Below, one piece after another: positions 37,116 to 50,541 of a stretch of DNA of 64,000 nucleotides. Position 1 is the stretch's first letter. Each line of letters begins with the position of its first letter. The stretch comes from Halobacteriales archaeon QS_5_68_33 (GTDB lineage Archaea > Halobacteriota > Halobacteria > Halobacteriales > Haloarculaceae): assembly GCA_003023785.1 (NCBI GenBank), contig PXRS01000076.1, forward strand, positions 1 to 64,000, written 5' to 3'. Under the pieces are notes generated by a model, which worked only from the letters and a program-made list of their open reading frames with translations, was not told where the DNA came from and did not search any database. A program made the position numbers and the translations under genes.

Positions 37116-38318
37116 ATGCGAATCGCAGTCCTGTCACCTCGAAACCCGGTTCCGGTTTACACTGGGCTTCTGGAGCGGACCTACCAGACGTGTCGTTTCC
37201 TCGGTGAACGACACACGGTGAACGTCTTCTTTCCCGACGAACCGGGACGACAGGACGAGGAAGGACGAGTGCCTGACCACCAGCCGTTCGAACGGACGAA
37301 GCTAGAGTCCCCGGTCCTGGACGTTCTCGGACGCGCTGTTCCGGATTACTCCGCGCTGAAGGGGCTGTACCATACACACCCTTGGCTCTACGGGTCACTC
37401 CGCTCGACCCTCCAGCGGTTCGATCCGGACTTACTCGTCGTCGAGTTCCCATACCTGATGCCGCTGACGCGGGCTGCCAGCCGCGGCTTCGACTGTCCCG
37501 TGATCCTCAGCGAGCACAACGTGGAGTACAAGTTCGCCGAGCGACTCGATATCCCGCTGTGGCGGTTGCTCCGCCGGTTCGAGGTGCACGCTTGCAACCA
37601 GGCCGACGCCGTGTTTACCGTCTCGGAGACGGACCGCGACACCCTCGCCGCGCAACTGGACGGTGGCACCGAGGTCGGCGTCGCACCCAACGGCGTTGAC
37701 GTCGGCCGCTACCGCCCCGCCAGGGAGCGTGATTCGGCCCTCGTCCGCGAGCGGTACCAGCTCACCTCGCCGGTACTCGTGTTCCACGGCAACCTCGGGA
37801 ACGCACAGAACGCTGAGGTAGTCGACCTCCTCGTCGAGGACGTCTTCCCGGCGGTCAGGCGCGAGTTTGACGACGCCAGTCTGATGCTCCTCGGGGCCGA
37901 CCCGCCCGAGGAGACGCCTCCCGGCGTCGTCACGACCGGCGTCGTCGACGATCTCCCCGCCCACATCGCCGCGGCCGACGTCGCGGTCGCGCCCATGCTC
38001 TCGGGGTCCGGCACGAACCTGAAGATCCTGGAGTACCTGGCCACCGGCGTGCCGGTCGTGACTACACGGATCGGCGCGGAGGGACTCCCCCTCCGGCATG
38101 GGGAGACCGCGGCTCTCGCCGACCCGGCCGACGTGCCCGCGGCGACGGTGCGGTTGCTCCGCGACCCGGACCGCCGGGAGACGCTGGGGACGAACGGACG
38201 CGACCTCGCGGTATCGGAGTTCAGTTGGTCGCGGACGCTCGAACCGTACGAGCGGGCCATCGAGCGGCTGCTGGACACACACCGCGCGAGCGAAGGCATG
38301 AGGACCACGAACGCATGA
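37116..38318 (+). CDS. Glycosyltransferase family 4 (GT-B)
   Basis: A 400-residue GT-B transferase. N-terminal domain: MRIAVLSPRNPVPVYTGLLE and ILSEHNVEYKFAERL. C-terminal domain: PVLVFHGNLGNAQNAEVVDL and the pocket LSGSGTNLKILEYLATGVPV, which resembles GT4 enzymes of TIGR03087/Stp2-like type. Its stop overlaps the ATG of the next gene (ATGA at 38315), so the two form a transcriptional and translational unit. The start ATG at 37116 begins the first beta strand directly. Confidence 0.92.
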   Translation: MRIAVLSPRNPVPVYTGLLERTYQTCRFLGERHTVNVFFPDEPGRQDEEGRVPDHQPFERTKLESPVLDVLGRAVPDYSALKGLYHTHPWLYGSLRSTLQRFDPDLLVVEFPYLMPLTRAASRGFDCPVILSEHNVEYKFAERLDIPLWRLLRRFEVHACNQADAVFTVSETDRDTLAAQLDGGTEVGVAPNGVDVGRYRPARERDSALVRERYQLTSPVLVFHGNLGNAQNAEVVDLLVEDVFPAVRREFDDASLMLLGADPPEETPPGVVTTGVVDDLPAHIAAADVAVAPMLSGSGTNLKILEYLATGVPVVTTRIGAEGLPLRHGETAALADPADVPAATVRLLRDPDRRETLGTNGRDLAVSEFSWSRTLEPYERAIERLLDTHRASEGMRTTNA

Positions 38319-39658
38319 ACGTCCTGCTCATCACCGTCGATTCGCTGCGCAAAGACGCCGCTCCCCAGTTCGGGTTCGGGCGGGAACTGTTCGCGGAGAC
38401 GCTCGGCGAGGACATCCCCGAGACCCGGTTCGAGCGCGCGTTTGCGACCGGACCCGGAACCACGCCGTCGTTCCCCGCGCTCCTATCCGGCACGATGCCG
38501 CTGTCTTACGGGGGGCTGGGCCCGCTGTCTACCGACCGGCCGCGGGTGTCGTCGTTCCTGGCCGAGTCCGGCTACGGGACTGCGGGGTTTCAGTGCAACC
38601 CGTTCCTCTCGACACACTTCGAATACGACAGGGGATTCGACACCTTCGAGGACTACCAGAACCCCCTCATGGGGCTGGCGACGAAGGTGTTCCCCCGCGG
38701 CATCGAAATCAACAACCCCCGTCTCAGGCGGGTCGACGACTACCTCCACCTCACGGACGGCATTCGGAAGGGTTACCAGCTCGTCCGGGGCAAACCGCGT
38801 CCGTACGTGAGCGCGGACGTCATCACGGACGACACCATCGACTGGCTGGACCGCGCCGAGTCACCGTTTTTCTGCTGGACCCACTACATGGATGTCCACC
38901 ACCCCTGTTACCCCCCCGACGAGTACCGCGACCGCTTCGGTGTCGGTTCCGTGACCCAGTCCGATGTCGGGGAGTGGTACTCGGCGGTGCTCGACGACCC
39001 GTCGATGCTCGACGACGAACAGACCGACGCGCTCCGTCGCCTCTATCGGGCCGCGATCGCCTACACCGCGGACCAGGTGCGGCGGATCCTGACCCACCTG
39101 CGTGAGACCGGCCGCCACGAGGAGACGCTGGTCGTTCTGACCTCCGACCACGGGGAACTGTTCGGCGACTGGGGGCAGTACGGCAAACCCGAGCGGATGT
39201 ACGACGAACTCCTCCACGTGCCGCTCGTCGTCGCCAACGGCCCGGACTACCTCGACGACGCGGTCGGGGACCTGGTCAGCCTGCTCGACGTGCCGCCGCT
39301 GGTTCACGACGCCATCGGACTGCCGGTCCCCGACGCCTACGACGGCCGGCGACCGGGCGTCGACGAATCGCGGGCGTACGTCCTCGCCGAACACGAGGTG
39401 GAAGGCGACGTCGTGGTCGGCGCGCGCTCCCGAGACTGGCTCTACGAACAGGACGAGGTCCGGGACGAACGCAGACTGTACGACCTCCGGGGCGACGGCT
39501 GTCGGAGCGTCCCCGTCGAGGCACACGCAGACGCGTCCCGAACGGTCAGGCGGGCGGTCTCCGAACGGTTCGCCGACCTCGAGCTGGGAACGGACCGGTG
39601 GGAAGCGGATATCGACGGCGACGTCGAGGGCCGACTCGAGGACCTCGGATACCTCTGA
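38315..39658 (+). CDS. Sulfatase-like alkaline-phosphatase-superfamily enzyme
   Basis: A 447-residue AP-superfamily protein. The first metal strand is MNVLLITVDSLRKDAAP. The active-site turn is GPGTTPSFPALLSGTMPL, with Thr where true sulfatases have Cys or Ser followed by x-P-x-R; the formylglycine signature is absent. The second metal site is LVVLTSDHGELFGDWGQYG. It ends GRLEDLGYL, the same tail seen in three other cluster proteins. A phosphotransferase or phosphodiesterase acting on the glycan is more likely than a sulfatase. Translationally coupled to the upstream glycosyltransferase by the ATGA overlap. Confidence 0.88.
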   Translation: MNVLLITVDSLRKDAAPQFGFGRELFAETLGEDIPETRFERAFATGPGTTPSFPALLSGTMPLSYGGLGPLSTDRPRVSSFLAESGYGTAGFQCNPFLSTHFEYDRGFDTFEDYQNPLMGLATKVFPRGIEINNPRLRRVDDYLHLTDGIRKGYQLVRGKPRPYVSADVITDDTIDWLDRAESPFFCWTHYMDVHHPCYPPDEYRDRFGVGSVTQSDVGEWYSAVLDDPSMLDDEQTDALRRLYRAAIAYTADQVRRILTHLRETGRHEETLVVLTSDHGELFGDWGQYGKPERMYDELLHVPLVVANGPDYLDDAVGDLVSLLDVPPLVHDAIGLPVPDAYDGRRPGVDESRAYVLAEHEVEGDVVVGARSRDWLYEQDEVRDERRLYDLRGDGCRSVPVEAHADASRTVRRAVSERFADLELGTDRWEADIDGDVEGRLEDLGYL

Positions 39659-39691
39659 CAGTGCGGCCGGAGCAGCCGATGGCGCCCCGAA

Positions 39692-41116
39692 TCAGCTGCC
39701 GGTCGTCTCGTCGGCATACCAGCGGTGAACCATCCCTTCCTCGTCTTTGAACAGCAGCGCGGCGCTCCCGTCGTCGCCCGACTCAATAGCGAACTCACCG
39801 CCGGAGAGGCCCGTGGATGTGGCGTCGGCGTAGCGGGTGAGCCCGGAATCGACCGCCGGTCCGGGACTGCCGCCTTCGCCGTCGTAGCGCTGCATGTCGC
39901 CGAACGTCCAGATATCGCCGGTAGCGTTCGGGGAGACGGCGACGTCCGAGGACGGGCCGAAATAGTACGACGGGCCGGCCGCGTCCTTGGTTACCTCGAT
40001 CTTGGCGTTACGGACCGTCCCGTTGTTGCGCAGCAAGCCGATGATAGTGTTCCCGTTGTTGAACTCCAGCTGGACCATCGACTCCACCTCGGAGTTGGTG
40101 TTCTGGACGTAATCGAGTCGGGTGGACGCGTCGCCCTGGACCGAGACGATGGGTCCGGAAACCGACCTGACCGGTTCGAAATTGATGCCGCCGACATGGA
40201 GGTGTCCGTTGCTGCTGGCCTTGATGCGGATCGCCCGGCCCGCGGACCCGCCGATGTTGATGAATCCGATGTTGGCCTTCACTCCGCCGAAATCCGTGTA
40301 GAATACCGTATCTCCCGTTGCGTTTCCGGCGTCGATGTATCCGATCTGTGTCCCGAGGAGTGATTGCTCGCGTTCGACGAGGAACTCGCGGCCGTGGTTG
40401 GCGTCGTACCCGAAGTCAAGGTGGCCCCAGCTGGAGCCGAACGGCGACCCCCGCTCGCAGTGAACCACCGGGTCGATCCAGTCGCGAAAGGCGAGGTTCC
40501 CGATGTTGAACTGCTTCGGGTGGACTCCGCTGTCGTTGGCGAAGTGGAGTGCGGACCCGCCCGTCCGGCGCTCCGCGTCACCACCGCTTATCGTGAACGC
40601 GTCCAGCAACACGAACTTCCCGTCGGTCAGGTGAGTCACCCTGAAACCGTCGCGCTCGAGGTTGGTGAACGTGATCTCGCTCGTGTGTGCCCCCCAGCCG
40701 ACGAACTCGACGAACTGCGAGGGGACGAGCGGTTTCGCCTCCTCAACCTCCGTCGGCGGCAGGAGGACGGTCCCGTACCCTTCGCGGTCGCCGACGGCGT
40801 CGATGGCTGCGAGGGCGTCCGCGACCGGCGTCGCCGTCTCCGCCGGGTCGACCGCGTCTCCCGGGCCCAGTCCCGGCGCGATCGGCACGACGAACCCGTT
40901 CCTGGCTCGTTTGACCGTCGGATCGGTGGGCGTTTGCTGGCTGTCGGCACCCGACGACTGCAACCCGCCGTTCCCGTCGTCAGTCGCCGTCGAGGTGTCA
41001 CGGGACGTCTCGGTCTGTCCCTCGTTCGAAAGCCACTGGCCACACCCAGCGAGCCCTGCCATCGACCCGGTCAGAACTCCGAGAAAGGAGCGCCGTCCCG
41101 GATGTCCCCTTCGCAT
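39692..41116 (-). CDS. Lipoprotein with pectin-lyase-like beta-helix
   Basis: A 474-residue predicted lipoprotein. The Tat signal RRSFLGVLTGSMAG ends in lipobox GLAGC (Cys25), followed by a Thr/Ser/Asp linker. From about residue 70 to 400 the sequence has the regular short beta strands of a right-handed parallel beta-helix, for example IGNLAFRDWIDPVVHCERG and FVLLDAFTISGGDAE. No definite catalytic residues are recognised, so it may be a lyase, an epimerase or a binding protein. A C-terminal segment, SAALLFKDEEGMVHRWY, resembles tail modules of surface proteins. Last gene of the polysaccharide region, convergent with the sulfatase-like gene. Confidence 0.75.
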   Translation of the reverse strand: MRRGHPGRRSFLGVLTGSMAGLAGCGQWLSNEGQTETSRDTSTATDDGNGGLQSSGADSQQTPTDPTVKRARNGFVVPIAPGLGPGDAVDPAETATPVADALAAIDAVGDREGYGTVLLPPTEVEEAKPLVPSQFVEFVGWGAHTSEITFTNLERDGFRVTHLTDGKFVLLDAFTISGGDAERRTGGSALHFANDSGVHPKQFNIGNLAFRDWIDPVVHCERGSPFGSSWGHLDFGYDANHGREFLVEREQSLLGTQIGYIDAGNATGDTVFYTDFGGVKANIGFINIGGSAGRAIRIKASSNGHLHVGGINFEPVRSVSGPIVSVQGDASTRLDYVQNTNSEVESMVQLEFNNGNTIIGLLRNNGTVRNAKIEVTKDAAGPSYYFGPSSDVAVSPNATGDIWTFGDMQRYDGEGGSPGPAVDSGLTRYADATSTGLSGGEFAIESGDDGSAALLFKDEEGMVHRWYADETTGS

Positions 41117-41323
41117 GCGTACACCTGTGAGGTCAATTATTTAATTACAGCCTTGCTACCGGGATTAACCCTCTATTTCTGTCGGTTCCCGGCGAAACAC
41201 GCCAGCAGTCGGTCACCGGGGTAGCGAACGAAAACATCTCGGTACCGGGTAGCGCCTCTCGGACCGTCCGTCGTGGCCGCTCGCCCCCTCTGTCCGGGGA
41301 GTCTCCGAAAAGTCCGCGGCCCG

Positions 41324-42466
41324 CTACAGCCCCAGTTCCCGCCCGAGGACGAGCCGCTGGATCTCGCTGGTCCCCTCGCCGATCTCCATGAGTTTCGCGT
41401 CCCGGAAAAAGCGCTGTGGCGCGAAGTCGGTGGTGTAGCCGTACCCGCCCAGCACCTGGACGGCGTCCTCGGCCACCTCCCGCGAGATTTCGCTGGCGTC
41501 GAGTTTGGCCATCGAGGACAGGCGCGTCAGGTCCTCGCCGCCGCGGTCGTATTCGATGGCGGCCTTCTGGGTGAGCAGGCGCGCCCGCTCGATCTTGCGG
41601 TCCATCGCGACGAGCATGTCCCGGACGGCGTCGAACTCCCCGATGGGCTGGCCGAACTGCTCGCGCTCCTTCGCGTAGGAGAGGGCGGCCTCGAACGCGC
41701 CCTGTGCCAGCCCCACCGAGAGCGCGGCGATGGAGACCCGGCCGCCGTCGAGGGTCTTCCTGGTCTGGTCCCAGCCGTCGCCGGGGTCGCCCAGCAGGCG
41801 GTCCGCCGGGACGCGAACGTCGTTCAGCCGGATCTCGCAGGTGGGGGAGGCGTTGAGCCCCATCTTGTCCCACACCGTCGAGACCTCGAAGCCGTCGTCC
41901 GCGGGGTCGACGACGAACGTCGAAATGGCGCCGTACCCGCCGTCGGGTTCGGTGACGGCCTTCACCAGGACCGACCCCGCGACGTTCGCGTTGGTGATGA
42001 ACTGCTTGGTCCCGTTCAGGACCCACTCGTCGCCCTCTTTCCTGGCGGTCGTGTCCATGTCGGAGGCGTCCGACCCCGACCCGGGTTCGGTCAGCGCCCA
42101 CGCGCCCAGGTGCTCGCCCGTGGCCAGCGGGCGGAGCCACTGCTCTCGCTGCTCGTCGGTGCCGAACAGCTCGATCGGTTTGGCCCCCAGCGAGACGTGA
42201 GCGGCGTACGAGAGCCCGACAGCGCCCGAAACGCGGCCCAGCTCCTCCGTGACGAGGGCGTACATGAGCTGGTCGCCGCCCAGCCCGCCCCATTTCTCGT
42301 CGATGGGCACGCCCATCACGTCCAGTTCGGCCAGCCGGTCGAACACCTCGGCGGGGAACCGGTGTTCGTCCTCGATCTCCTGGGCGATGGGGGCGACCTC
42401 CGCGTCACAGAACTCCCGGACGGAGTCCCGGATCATCCGGTGTTCCTCGGGGAGGGTGAAGTCCAT
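41324..42466 (-). CDS. Acyl-CoA dehydrogenase
   Basis: FAD-dependent acyl-CoA dehydrogenase of fatty-acid or branched-chain acid oxidation, 380 residues. Family signatures: WALTEPGSGSDASDM (FAD/substrate region), QFGQPIGEFDAV, and near the C-terminus QVLGGYGYTTDFAPQRFFRD and IGEGTSEIQRLVLGREL, where the Glu before GTSE is the expected catalytic base. ATG at 42466 (MDFTLPEEHRM) is the normal family start; a TTG six nt upstream is not preferred. It is divergent from the kinase gene and outside the polysaccharide region. No electron-transfer flavoprotein genes are nearby. Confidence 0.95.
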   Translation of the reverse strand: MDFTLPEEHRMIRDSVREFCDAEVAPIAQEIEDEHRFPAEVFDRLAELDVMGVPIDEKWGGLGGDQLMYALVTEELGRVSGAVGLSYAAHVSLGAKPIELFGTDEQREQWLRPLATGEHLGAWALTEPGSGSDASDMDTTARKEGDEWVLNGTKQFITNANVAGSVLVKAVTEPDGGYGAISTFVVDPADDGFEVSTVWDKMGLNASPTCEIRLNDVRVPADRLLGDPGDGWDQTRKTLDGGRVSIAALSVGLAQGAFEAALSYAKEREQFGQPIGEFDAVRDMLVAMDRKIERARLLTQKAAIEYDRGGEDLTRLSSMAKLDASEISREVAEDAVQVLGGYGYTTDFAPQRFFRDAKLMEIGEGTSEIQRLVLGRELGL

Positions 42467-42611
42467 GCGCAAAACTTGCCGCGTGTCGGAATAAAGACTG
42501 TGGCGGGTCGGGCGGTCGCGGTGAGCCCCGGCGGGGCGGCTTCGACACCGCGGGAACGACCGCCAGCGCCGACAGAACGACTAAACCCGTGGCGTCCGTC
42601 CGGGAAACCGG

Positions 42612-43409
42612 ATGGCGTTCAGGCGGCTCATGCGCGGGACAGTGCCCTGGCCGACACTGGAAGGTGTCATCAGGGAGGTCGTGGACCGCTACGATATCGA
42701 CACCGCCCGCGTGGAGTTTCTGGACGCCGACAACTGGCTGTCGACGCCCTGCGTCGTCAACGACCGCCTGTTCGTGAAGGTGGTCACCGAGCAGAACTCG
42801 CTCGTGCAGGCGCTGTTGACGGCGGGCCGGAACCTCGGCGCCTTCTCCAGCGGCCGCGAGGGCTTTTTCGAGCGGTTCGACGCGCCCATCGAGATGGCCG
42901 AGCACGAACTCGACGCCAACCGGCGGATGCGCGAGCTGGGCATCAACGCGCCCGAACCCAAGGAGGCCTTCGAGCACGAGGACGTCGCGGTGATGGTCCT
43001 GGCGTACCTGCCCGACTTCCGGGCGCTCGGGGACCTCCCGCCCGCGGCGGTCCGGGACCACGCCGTCGACCTCTTCCGGGCGCTGGAGGTGATGCACGAC
43101 GCCAACCTCGCGCACGGCGACCTCCAGCGCGAGAACGTCCTCGTCGCCGGCGGGGAACTGTACTTCATCGACGCGACGAACGTCCAGGACGGGGCCATCG
43201 ACGACGCCCGGTGGTACGACACTGCCTGCGCGCTCGGCGCGCTCGAACCCGCCATCGGCGCCCGCGACGCCGTCGCCGCCGCCCTCGAAGTCCACGACGC
43301 CCGCGACCTGCTGGAGGCCCGCGAGTTCCTCGACTTCGTCGCGATCCGCCCCGAACACGAGTTCGACGCCGCCGCGCTCAAGGGCGAGATCGAGAAACAC
43401 GCCGCCTGA
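42612..43409 (+). CDS. RIO1-like protein kinase
   Basis: A 265-residue atypical protein kinase. The C-terminal kinase core has catalytic loop HGDLQRENVLV (Asp as base, Asn as metal ligand) and metal-binding FIDATNVQDG, where an Asp-Phe-Gly-like Asp is expected. The ATP-binding Lys may be in DRLFVKVVTEQNS. The layout suits haloarchaeal RIO1-type/Bud32-like kinases of about 260 residues. The N-terminal 45 residues (VIREVVDRYDIDTARVEFL) are conserved in this group. Cellular target unknown. ATG at 42612 has the expected N-terminus; downstream gene convergent. Confidence 0.8.
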   Translation: MAFRRLMRGTVPWPTLEGVIREVVDRYDIDTARVEFLDADNWLSTPCVVNDRLFVKVVTEQNSLVQALLTAGRNLGAFSSGREGFFERFDAPIEMAEHELDANRRMRELGINAPEPKEAFEHEDVAVMVLAYLPDFRALGDLPPAAVRDHAVDLFRALEVMHDANLAHGDLQRENVLVAGGELYFIDATNVQDGAIDDARWYDTACALGALEPAIGARDAVAAALEVHDARDLLEAREFLDFVAIRPEHEFDAAALKGEIEKHAA

Positions 43410-43444
43410 CGGGGCCGTCGGCCCCGCCCGGCGGTTTCGGCCGT

Positions 43445-44356
43445 TCAGCCGGTCTGTCGACCGCGGGTCGTCACGGCGATGCCCGCCAGCACGACGGCCC
43501 CGCCGACGACCGTCCACGGTCCGGGGATCTCGGCGAGCAGGACCATCGCCAGCAGGGTGCTCCCGACCGGTTCGCCCAGCAGCGAGACGCTCACCACTGC
43601 GGGCTCGACGTGTTCGAGCGCCCAGTTGAGCGCCGTGTGCCCGAACACGCCCGGCCCGGCGGCCATCGCGAGGAAGAGCCCCCACTCGACGGGCGGGTAG
43701 CCCAGCAGGGCGACGTCCTGGACGAGCGCGACCCCCAGCAGTCCCGCCGCACAGACCGAGTAGACGACGGTGACGTACGGGACCAGCGGCACGCGCACCC
43801 GGAGCGACCGGCCGGCGAGGACGTAGGCGGCCATCGTCACCGCGCCGACGACGGCCAGCGCGTTCCCGGCGAGCGGGCGCGGGCCGACCAGGGCGCCGCC
43901 CAGCAGGTCGCCCGCCGACATCACGGCCATCCCCGCCACCGCGAGGAGGATCCCCCCGAGTTTCCGGGCGCCGAGGCGCTCGTCGAGCAGTGCCCACGCG
44001 CCGACGGCGACGAACAGCGGCTGGGCCTGGACGAGCGTGACGGAGGCGGCGACGCTCGTCCACTCGACGGACTGGAACCAGGCGGCGAAGTGGGCCGCCA
44101 GCGCCAGCCCCGTCGCGCCCGCCGCCAGCGCGTCGCGCCCGCCCAGCGAGCGCAGGTGCTCGCCGTGGCGGGTAAAGGCGAGGGGCGCGAGCAGCCCCGT
44201 CGTGAACAGCACGCGGTAGAAGGCGGCGACGGTCGGCGGCGCCCCGCTCCAGCGGATGAGAACGGCGCTGGTCGAGACGGCGAACACCGCCACCGCGAGC
44301 GCGGCCATCGGGGACACCCGCCCCTCCAGGCGCGTCGTCAGCGTCTCGCCGGCCAT
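43445..44356 (-). CDS. EamA/DMT-family transporter
   Basis: Drug/metabolite-transporter superfamily permease, 303 residues, with ten predicted transmembrane helices formed by two EamA halves. First half: VFAVSTSAVLIRWSGAPPTVAAFYR and SVEWTSVAASVTLVQAQPLFVA-type helices. Second half begins around LAVVGAVTMAAYVLAGR and ends ALEHVEPAVVSVSLLGEPV, the family's conserved penultimate helix. Substrate cannot be predicted. It lies just downstream of gltB in the same orientation, but repeat copy E separates the two, so independent transcription is likely. Confidence 0.9.
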   Translation of the reverse strand: MAGETLTTRLEGRVSPMAALAVAVFAVSTSAVLIRWSGAPPTVAAFYRVLFTTGLLAPLAFTRHGEHLRSLGGRDALAAGATGLALAAHFAAWFQSVEWTSVAASVTLVQAQPLFVAVGAWALLDERLGARKLGGILLAVAGMAVMSAGDLLGGALVGPRPLAGNALAVVGAVTMAAYVLAGRSLRVRVPLVPYVTVVYSVCAAGLLGVALVQDVALLGYPPVEWGLFLAMAAGPGVFGHTALNWALEHVEPAVVSVSLLGEPVGSTLLAMVLLAEIPGPWTVVGGAVVLAGIAVTTRGRQTG

Positions 44357-44451
44357 CGTCCCGCGTTACGACAGCCGCGACTTTCCTCTTGTGGTCCGGA
44401 CAGCGGGTCCGCGCCGCAAAAAGGTGGGTCGGTCACACGGTCGGTCGTACA

Positions 44452-49047
<4,596 letters not shown>

Positions 49048-49079
49048 CCTCGGACAGTATCGGCCCCCCCGATAAGAGC

Positions 49080-49125
49080 GTGTCCCTCAAGGCCTATTGG
49101 GACACACTAACACAATTAAGGGGAT
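49080..49125 (-). promoter_or_regulatory. Putative gltB promoter with palindromic operator
   Basis: On the minus strand a TATA-like TTATATCCCC (about 49114-49124) lies about 70 nt before the gltB ATG. A perfect interrupted palindrome GTGTCCC-N12-GGGACAC (49080-49105) lies at the expected transcription start. A dyad in this position is typical of a repressor site. The regulator is unknown; nitrogen control would be logical. Confidence 0.45.
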
Positions 49126-49320
49126 ATAATGGATATGTGTCTCGTCGAACCGTCGCGGCGACGGTGAGCCGGACGGGATCGAAAGAACGTCTCTTTTGCG
49201 GCGCTATTTCGTGGTTTCTTTTATCGTTTTCCGGGCCTGACGTCCGACGATACAAGCCAACCGGACATAAATCAAACGGTCGGGTGCAGTATTCGCGACC
49301 GGTCGGGCAGGCGGATCGTG

Positions 49321-49391
49321 ATACTGTCGGACACAAGTGATGCCACCGCTCCGGTGACTGTTTCGGGGTCTTCGAGATGCATGTCCCCGAA
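49321..49391 (+). repeat. Family-3 element fragment, upstream of gltB
   Basis: Left end ATACTGTCGGACACAAG (49321-49337) runs directly into the 56-bp core (49336-49391) that is inverted and identical at 44555-44610. The element stops abruptly at 49391, lacking the far end found in the downstream copy. The two cores form a perfect inverted repeat around gltB. Confidence 0.75.
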
Positions 49392-49493
49392 GAGTCTGAC
49401 GACGTTTTATGTCATCCGCCGCGCCAGTCGGTGATGCCGTGGGCGCGGTACGGTCACACGCTCCCGTTCCCCGCCTCCGGCGGACCCATCCTG

Positions 49494-49574
49494 TACTGGT
49501 CGACAGAGGCCCTGATAGATATTCGTCGAGACGCGGCGGGGGGCGAATTCTATCAACCGTTCTGTCGACCAGTA
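49494..49574. repeat. Inverted-end element, family 2, copy 2
   Basis: An 81-bp near-identical copy of 31551-31630, with the same 14-bp inverted ends TACTGGTCGACAGA and TCTGTCGACCAGTA. It lies in the intergenic DNA between gltB and the TrkA-type gene. No obvious target-site duplication at either copy. Confidence 0.85.
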
Positions 49575-49677
49575 TATCCATCCCTCGGTTCCGTGACTTC
49601 TCGCTCGTCGAGCGACGCCGCTGTCGGGAGCGCGACCGCTGTCGAGGGCGCGACCGCAAGAACTGCCCGGTCCCGGG

Positions 49678-50346
49678 TCAGGCGGCGGCTTCCTCGCCGC
49701 GGAGGAACGTGCGGATCGCGGAGAGGTCGTCGTGGCTGGCCAGGATCGCCACCTCGTCGCCGGGTTCGATCACCGTCCGGGGCAGCGGGATGGACATGGA
49801 TTCGTTGCGGCGGCCGTGGGCGTAGATGCGGGCGTCGCCTTCGAGTTCGACGCCGACGACGCGTTCGCCGATGGCCGGGGAGCCCTCCGGGATCCGGACC
49901 GTCGCGACGGAGAGTTCGTCGGTCAGGTCCGCGAGCACGTTGAAGTCGCCGCCCATGAGCGCGGTCTTGGCGCCGGCCGCGCCCAGGCGCTCGGGATAGA
50001 TGATCTCGTCGACGTCCTCGGCGTACTTCTCGAAGATCTCCTGGCGGTAGTCCTCGTCGATGCGCAGGACCGTCCGCAGGCCGTAGTGCTTGCCGAGCAT
50101 GCACGCCGAGAAGTTGGTGTTCAGGTTACCCGTCAGCGCGGCGATGGCGTCGGCGTCGGCGATCCCCGCTTCCTCCAGGACGGACTCCTCGGCGCCGTCC
50201 CCCTCGACGATGTCGAACCCCTCGGCCTCCGCCCGCCGGATCTTCTCGGGGTCGTTCTCGACGAGGACGAGGTCGTGGCCCTCGCTCTGAAGGATCCGGG
50301 CGACGCGCATCCCCACGCGACCGAACCCGACGATGACAAACTCCAT
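49678..50346 (-). CDS. TrkA-type NAD-binding potassium regulatory protein
   Basis: A 222-residue protein with an N-terminal RCK-N Rossmann domain (MEFVIVGFGRVGMRVA, GxGxxG dinucleotide motif; acidic LVLVENDPEK after strand 2) and a C-terminal TrkA-C domain (about residues 140-215, ending AILASHDDLSAIRTFL). Such proteins gate Trk/Ktr-type K+ channels in response to nucleotides, important for potassium accumulation in salt-in halophiles. No channel subunit is adjacent. The ATG at 50346 is preferred because the glycine-rich strand starts immediately; an upstream in-frame start adds nine residues. Confidence 0.9.
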   Translation of the reverse strand: MEFVIVGFGRVGMRVARILQSEGHDLVLVENDPEKIRRAEAEGFDIVEGDGAEESVLEEAGIADADAIAALTGNLNTNFSACMLGKHYGLRTVLRIDEDYRQEIFEKYAEDVDEIIYPERLGAAGAKTALMGGDFNVLADLTDELSVATVRIPEGSPAIGERVVGVELEGDARIYAHGRRNESMSIPLPRTVIEPGDEVAILASHDDLSAIRTFLRGEEAAA

Positions 50347-50541
50347 GCTATCGGGTTCGGCACCCGTCCCCATAACTGCTGTCGTGGTCGGGCCCCCGCG
50401 TCGACGCGGATCACCGGACCGTCTCGCCGGCGGGCGAGAACTCCGACCCGCGCTCGGCGTCGAACCCGTCCGGTTCGTCGTCGCGCGTCCCGGCGTCGGC
50501 CGTAGCGTCCCTCCGACCGTCCGACCGCTCCGCCTCGTGTA

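Larger units (their letters stand above)
49048..49677. other. Intergenic region upstream of gltB with regulatory sites and two repeats
   Basis: About 630 nt between gltB and the TrkA-type gene, both on the minus strand. It holds a palindromic putative operator and TATA box for gltB (49080-49125), AT-richer DNA to about 49270, a family-3 fragment (49321-49391) and family-2 copy 2 (49494-49574). No gene is supported. Confidence 0.6.

Noticed and set aside
41155-41224. GCTACC/GGTAGC inverted repeat near the beta-helix gene
   Set aside because: Only six matching bases and no resemblance to the repeat families; judged chance.
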